Source: Candidatus Aenigmatarchaeota archaeon (GTDB lineage Archaea; EX4484-52; B79-G9). Taken from it: a stretch of 8,867 nt of DNA. The notes below the pieces were generated by a model that saw only the letters and a list, made by a program, of their open reading frames with translations, made no database searches and was not told the DNA's origin. Shown piece after piece: positions 5,618-8,867 of the stretch (its first letter is position 1; every line of letters starts with the position of its first letter). Both the position numbers and the translations under genes were made by a program. The stretch is taken from contig JAGLIP010000027.1 in assembly GCA_023142905.1 (NCBI GenBank), forward strand, positions 1 to 8,867, read 5' to 3'.

Positions 5618-6544
5618 ATGAAACATAATTTTTTAATTGTGCTTGCAGTAGTAATTTTAGTTGCGGGCTGTACAGGGGGTTCCGGCTTTGATAAGAATGC
5701 GGGGGCGACAATAAAGGATTATTCTATAGATTTTACTGATTTAATTGAGGGTGAGGAAACAGGAATAATGCTTACCGTTCAGAATATAGGCGGAAAAACA
5801 ATGCCTGGTGACTCAAAACTATGGCTTTATGGTCCAACAGTTTCAGCTGATTCCTGGGCCATTACCGGTTCAATTGCCACAGCAGCATCAGATGCTGGTA
5901 TGACTATTGGAACCGCCAGTTTTCTTCCGCCGGACACAGAAAGAGGTGCGGAAGGAAGTTTGATACCGACACAAGGGGTGTTGCAATTCAACGGGAACAT
6001 CCCTGAAGGGCTTCCACCACAACAGTATGTCTTTAATGCGCGGCTTTGTTATCCATATCTTACTTCAGCGGCTTCTGCTCTTAAAACACAATCACAGAAT
6101 GAGTATAGGATAAATCCACAAGAAAAGACAGCGGCACAGACGGTGGCATCCGCAGGCCCCATACATTTATCTCTTCGGGGCAGCGAGAACATAAGGCGCA
6201 GCGGTAACGCCATACAGCTTGTTTTTGATGTTGATAATGTGGGTTCGGGAAATCCTCTTGCAAAATCTGCTTCCGATTGTTCTGTAGGACCGGACATACC
6301 GCTTAACGAGTTAAACAAGTTAACTGTAAGCATAACTCTTGACGGTGCAAATGTTGCTGGGTGTCAGGATAAGGTTGTAAATATAGATAAAAAAACAAAT
6401 AAGGGGATTCTTTACTGTAGTGCAACAGTACCAGATACGAACGACCCTAAGCACGAATTCCATATAACCGCAACAGCAGAATATGACTATTACATCACAA
6501 GAGAACTTGTTGTAAATGTTGCTGATGACGGAACCGGAGATTAA
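5618..6544 (+). CDS. Lipoprotein 2 of the paralogous cluster (CARDB-like)
   Basis: The 308-residue product is a predicted surface lipoprotein. The signal peptide MKHNFLIVLAVVILVAGC ends in a VAGC lipobox with Cys18 as lipid anchor, followed by a Gly/Ser linker. Region one (about residues 35-165) holds the strand GIMLTVQNIGGKTMPGDS, the motif LWLYGP and, at its end, RLCYPYLTSAAS. Region two (about 185-308) holds LVFDVDNVGSGNP, a SDCSVG cysteine, AGCQDK and LYCSATV, then ends in ATAEYDYYITRELVV. The four non-lipid cysteines occur in the same order in lipoproteins 3 and 4, which suggests conserved disulfides outside the cell. CARDB-like assignment rests on the NVGG-type strands and on beta-rich composition, not on a search. 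The gene has its own promoter and ribosome binding site and may drive the genes downstream. It could bind a sugar, peptide or surface partner; no catalytic motif is visible. Confidence 0.87.
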   Translation: MKHNFLIVLAVVILVAGCTGGSGFDKNAGATIKDYSIDFTDLIEGEETGIMLTVQNIGGKTMPGDSKLWLYGPTVSADSWAITGSIATAASDAGMTIGTASFLPPDTERGAEGSLIPTQGVLQFNGNIPEGLPPQQYVFNARLCYPYLTSAASALKTQSQNEYRINPQEKTAAQTVASAGPIHLSLRGSENIRRSGNAIQLVFDVDNVGSGNPLAKSASDCSVGPDIPLNELNKLTVSITLDGANVAGCQDKVVNIDKKTNKGILYCSATVPDTNDPKHEFHITATAEYDYYITRELVVNVADDGTGD

Positions 6545-6558
6545 ACAGCTAAAGAAGT

Positions 6559-6623
6559 GTGCTTGCCACAAATTAAACGAACCAATTGAATGAAACATAC
6601 AATCGGGTTTGCGGCAAAAGCAC
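6559..6623. repeat. Imperfect inverted repeat between lipoproteins 2 and 3
   Basis: GTGCTTGCC at 6559-6567 can pair with GGCAAAAGCAC at 6613-6623 apart from a 2-nt bulge, enclosing about 45 nt. This 92-nt gap has no clear TATA box, so lipoprotein 3 is probably cotranscribed with lipoprotein 2 and the structure could modulate readthrough or translation. It may be chance. Confidence 0.25.
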
Positions 6624-6636
6624 TTGAGATGATGGT

Positions 6637-7494
6637 ATGAATAAACTCGTGTTAATCCTTGCAATAATTCTTATTGCAGGATGCACGGGCAATAACCATA
6701 CCGAAAGCCAGCCAAATCAGGGAATAATAATTAAGTCGTTAGAAATTAAGCCATCTGAAGTTGTAGATATTGAACCTTTTGATTTGCTTTTTGAGGTTAC
6801 GAATGTCGGCGGCAAAAAAACAACAGTGAATGCTTATATTTACGGTCCTAGCTGGATATCAGACACAGATGGGAATTTGGGCGGACACGAGCTTATTGCG
6901 CCGGACAAGCAGGTAGGCAGCATTGGTGAATCATTTATATATACTGAAACATACGAGCCTCCAGTTAGTGTAACCAAAGGGCTCACGCAAGAATATATCG
7001 TAAATGGCAGAATATGTTATCCCTATACAACATCCGCAGTAGCAGATGTTGAAATAATTTCTATTGCAGAAAAAAGGATTACTGAAGTGAAGCAGGCAAC
7101 AAAAACAGTTAAAACACAAAACTCGGATGCGCCAATCCGTATTGAATTCACGATAAAAGAACCACTTATAGATTATGGTAATGGTCAGGAGATTCCTATC
7201 GCAGTTAAAATACGCGATGTTGGTGGGGGTTTTGCGGCAACATCAACTGCCGGGTGCAAAAAAAATCCCGCGCTGGATGTAATGAACAAACTTGATGTAA
7301 CACTTACGGGCGAAGGCATAAATACATGTGTTGGTGAAGATCTGCATCTTATAAATGGAGAGACAACACTTTTCTGTAAGATTGTTGCAACAACTGAAGG
7401 GGTTCCGTCAAAAAATGTGAAGCTAATAGCTGAAGCAACATACAATTATTATAAAACAAAGACAACAACCGTGAAAATTTCAGGAATTTCGTGA
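6637..7494 (+). CDS. Lipoprotein 3 of the paralogous cluster (CARDB-like)
   Basis: The 285-residue product is a predicted surface lipoprotein with signal MNKLVLILAIILIAGC, lipobox IAGC and Cys16 as anchor. Region one contains FDLLFEVTNVGGKKTTVN and AYIYGPSW, and closes with NGRICYPYTTSAVADV. Region two contains IPIAVKIRDVGGGF, then cysteines in AGCKKN, NTCVGED and LFCKIV, and ends in EATYNYYKTKTTTVKI. It aligns along its whole length with lipoprotein 2. The start at 6637 follows a weak GATGATGGT-type site; no promoter is obvious in the 92 nt before it. Its TGA stop lies only 4 nt before the start of lipoprotein 4, so these two are surely cotranscribed and probably translationally coupled. The ligand is unknown. 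Confidence 0.87.
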   Translation: MNKLVLILAIILIAGCTGNNHTESQPNQGIIIKSLEIKPSEVVDIEPFDLLFEVTNVGGKKTTVNAYIYGPSWISDTDGNLGGHELIAPDKQVGSIGESFIYTETYEPPVSVTKGLTQEYIVNGRICYPYTTSAVADVEIISIAEKRITEVKQATKTVKTQNSDAPIRIEFTIKEPLIDYGNGQEIPIAVKIRDVGGGFAATSTAGCKKNPALDVMNKLDVTLTGEGINTCVGEDLHLINGETTLFCKIVATTEGVPSKNVKLIAEATYNYYKTKTTTVKISGIS

Positions 7495-7498
7495 TGTG

Positions 7499-8341
7499 AT
7501 GAAACTCCTGTTTGTTCTTTTTTTGATTATGCTTGTCTTGGGCTGTACTGGGGTCTCGTCTGGCGGAACAGGAGGGATTTCACTAAGTCTTTCTGTAACT
7601 CCGGTAAGTATACGGGATACGCAGCAAGCGCTTCTTACAATATCGCTCAAAAACACAGGGAGTGAAGATACAACACCAACAATAGAACTTTATGGGTTTG
7701 ATATGAGTGAATGGGAGGATGTAGATATTCCTTCGGTCGGCATACTTTATGCAGCAAATAAGCAAATTGGATATGCCGCCGAAGAAAAGGAAATATCTTT
7801 TTTCCTGGAACGCATAGACCAACTTCCAAAAGGGCAGGTTTTTGCATTTGAGCCGCATGTAAGAGTATGCTATGATTATAAAACAACAGCAACATCAAAA
7901 ATAGATGTTTATTCTAAAGAAGAGTTTTATAGGGAAATGCCGCAAGAGAGAAGCATTTCAACAAAGCAGACGAAATCACCACTTCAGGTTAGCATAGATT
8001 CAAAACAGCCGTTGGTTTCAGGAGATACGCTTCTTTTGGATGTTACGCTAACAAATACTGGCGGCGGAATAGTCACCAACGAGGAATGTAATGCTGAAGA
8101 CTTTACTTTACTGAATACTGTTGAATCATTCAATATTGAAGTAAATAATGAGGGGTGTATTACCGATACAGACAACATTTTTCTGAAAAAAGGACAGTCA
8201 ACACAGATTACAATTGAATGCGGAGAAATCACAACTGAAAACCCCAAAGAAACAAAAAATATAGAATTAGAATTAGAATACACATATTACCTTGATGCAA
8301 AGACAACTCTTTTGGTTGAGGGAACAAGCGATACAGTATAA
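7499..8341 (+). CDS. Lipoprotein 4 of the paralogous cluster (CARDB-like)
   Basis: The 280-residue product is a predicted surface lipoprotein with signal MKLLFVLFLIMLVLGC, lipobox VLGC and Cys16 as anchor, followed by a Ser/Gly linker. Region one has LLTISLKNTGSEDTTPTI and ELYGFDMSEW, closing with HVRVCYDYKTTATSK. Region two has LLLDVTLTNTGGGIV, cysteines in EECNAED, EGCITD and IECGE, and ends with ELEYTYYLDAKTTLLVE. It follows lipoprotein 3 after 4 nt, so its translation is probably coupled to it. A GTG at 7496 is a possible start one codon earlier; ATG 7499 is chosen because it gives the standard MK opening. The first region lacks some glycines present in lipoproteins 2 and 3, so it has diverged somewhat, but the four cysteines are all kept. 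Confidence 0.87.
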   Translation: MKLLFVLFLIMLVLGCTGVSSGGTGGISLSLSVTPVSIRDTQQALLTISLKNTGSEDTTPTIELYGFDMSEWEDVDIPSVGILYAANKQIGYAAEEKEISFFLERIDQLPKGQVFAFEPHVRVCYDYKTTATSKIDVYSKEEFYREMPQERSISTKQTKSPLQVSIDSKQPLVSGDTLLLDVTLTNTGGGIVTNEECNAEDFTLLNTVESFNIEVNNEGCITDTDNIFLKKGQSTQITIECGEITTENPKETKNIELELEYTYYLDAKTTLLVEGTSDTV

Positions 8342-8370
8342 TCTCTTGAGTCTAAGACGAACCCGAAGAA

Positions 8371-8637
8371 TTGATAGAGGACATTATTGACTATATCTCT
8401 CTTGGAAATAATGAGGTTCAGTGTACTGATGCTGATGACGAGACTATCGGAGGGAACCTGATTATTAAATCTGTGTTTACTGAGAAGATTGTCGTAAGCT
8501 ATATGGTTGAGGGTGGGGGGGAATCGTTTATTTGGGATTTAAAAAAGACATACGATTTTTTAGAAGACATACAGGTAATTCCATTACAACATTCTATGGA
8601 TGGCAAGGAAGTGGAAATACAAATTATCGGCCCTTAA
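8371..8637 (+). CDS. Small hypothetical protein with TTG start, 88 aa
   Basis: I do not recognise this ORF. It is acidic and beta-rich, with alternating hydrophobic stretches (NLIIKSVF, KIVVSYMVEGG, EVEIQIIG) and no signal peptide or membrane segment, so it would be cytoplasmic. The only upstream start is TTG 8371; the frame is closed by TAA at 8353. The five codons between that stop and the TTG (DEPEE) read smoothly into LIEDIIDYISL, so the true start may have been lost or changed. No Shine-Dalgarno site is visible. A TATA-like GTATAATC about 32 nt upstream, at the end of lipoprotein 4, could support a near-leaderless message. It lies between the lipoprotein cluster and the endonuclease Q gene with no clear tie to either. 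Confidence 0.6.
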   Translation: MIEDIIDYISLGNNEVQCTDADDETIGGNLIIKSVFTEKIVVSYMVEGGGESFIWDLKKTYDFLEDIQVIPLQHSMDGKEVEIQIIGP

Positions 8638-8638
8638 A

Positions 8639-8647
8639 CATATAATA
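8639..8647 (+). promoter_or_regulatory. TATA box of the endonuclease Q gene
   Basis: CATATAATA is centred about 26 nt before ATG 8669 with no ribosome binding site between, the classic leaderless arrangement. It begins two bases after the stop of the small ORF upstream, so the repair gene has its own promoter. Confidence 0.65.
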
Positions 8648-8668
8648 CTTCTTCCTTAATTTTCAAGC

Positions 8669-8867
8669 ATGAAATTATTTGCAGATTTGCATATTCATTC
8701 CCGTTATTCCCGGGCAACAAGTAAAGCATTGACCATTAAAAACCTATCCAAATGGGCAAGGGTCAAAGGAATGAATCTTTTAGGGACTGGCGATTTCACA
8801 CACCCTTTATGGCTTGATGAACTTAAAAACGAATTAACCGAAGAAGACGGGATTTTAAAAGACAAGC
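8669..8867 (+). CDS. Endonuclease Q family protein, 5' part only
   Basis: The first 66 residues are visible; the gene runs off the right edge. They carry the PHP-domain metal-binding opening DLHIHSRYSRATSK at residues 6-19, then a helix with KWARVKGM and the motif LLGTGDFTHPLW at about 38-49, which is the usual opening of the archaeal endonuclease Q (TIGR00375-like) family. Characterised members are metal-dependent endonucleases that cut DNA 5' of deaminated bases (uracil, hypoxanthine, xanthine) and abasic sites. Full-length proteins are about 400 residues, so most of the PHP domain and the zinc-binding and C-terminal regions are not seen. The ATG at 8669 is supported by a leaderless promoter. 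Another PHP-domain phosphoesterase is possible, but the GTGDFTHP segment favours endonuclease Q. Confidence 0.82.
   Translation, partial: MKLFADLHIHSRYSRATSKALTIKNLSKWARVKGMNLLGTGDFTHPLWLDELKNELTEEDGILKDK

Noticed and set aside
6320..6664. Minus-strand 114-codon frame across the gap between lipoproteins 2 and 3
   Set aside because: It overlaps two well-supported lipoprotein genes including the signal peptide of one, and has a Cys- and Ile-rich composition typical of antisense reading.
8329..8400. Frameshift joining lipoprotein 4 to the small ORF downstream
   Set aside because: Lipoprotein 4 already ends at the C-terminal strand shared by its paralogues, and stops at 8347 and 8353 close the downstream frame, so a single larger gene is not needed.

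Overview
The window looks like AT-rich archaeal chromosome. Several starts have an archaeal TATA box (TTTAAATA-like) about 26-29 nt upstream and no ribosome binding site, which fits leaderless mRNAs. Others carry GGAGG-type Shine-Dalgarno sites. Four genes encode short archaeal-type lipoproteins with a (V/L/I)(A/L)GC lipobox. The window ends in the start of a PHP-domain protein that matches what I know of endonuclease Q, a mostly archaeal DNA repair nuclease. TGA and TAA both act as ordinary stops. The style (small membrane proteins, runs of paralogous CARDB-like lipoproteins) suggests a DPANN-type archaeon, but no rRNA or ribosomal gene is present to prove it.

Layout. (1) 1-896, minus strand: two membrane proteins in one transcription unit, the second running off the window. 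(2) 897-1084: a divergent promoter region. (3) 1085-1492: a soluble, unrecognised 135-aa protein. (4) 1570-4528: two adjacent genes for N-terminally membrane-anchored proteins that share an 89-residue Gly-Asn/Gly-His repeat domain I cannot assign to a known family. In the first the domain follows a Pro/Thr-rich stalk. In the second, a 706-aa protein, it follows a short coiled-coil-like segment and precedes a long disordered region built from near-identical internal repeats and ending in a very basic tail. (5) 4641-8341: four consecutive paralogous lipoproteins with two CARDB-like beta-sandwich regions each; the last three share a four-cysteine pattern. (6) 8371-8637: a small unrecognised ORF. 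(7) 8669 to the end: the start of endonuclease Q with its own leaderless promoter.

How the parts may fit together: everything from 168 to 8341 except the 135-aa protein is predicted to be membrane- or envelope-associated, so the region reads as a cell-surface locus expanded by repeated tandem duplication (domain, intragenic repeat and whole-gene level). No mobile-element gene, integrase, tRNA, rRNA or CRISPR array was seen. The strongest candidate for something undescribed is the pair at 1570-4528. Its function is unknown, and any link to adhesion or cell contact is inference.
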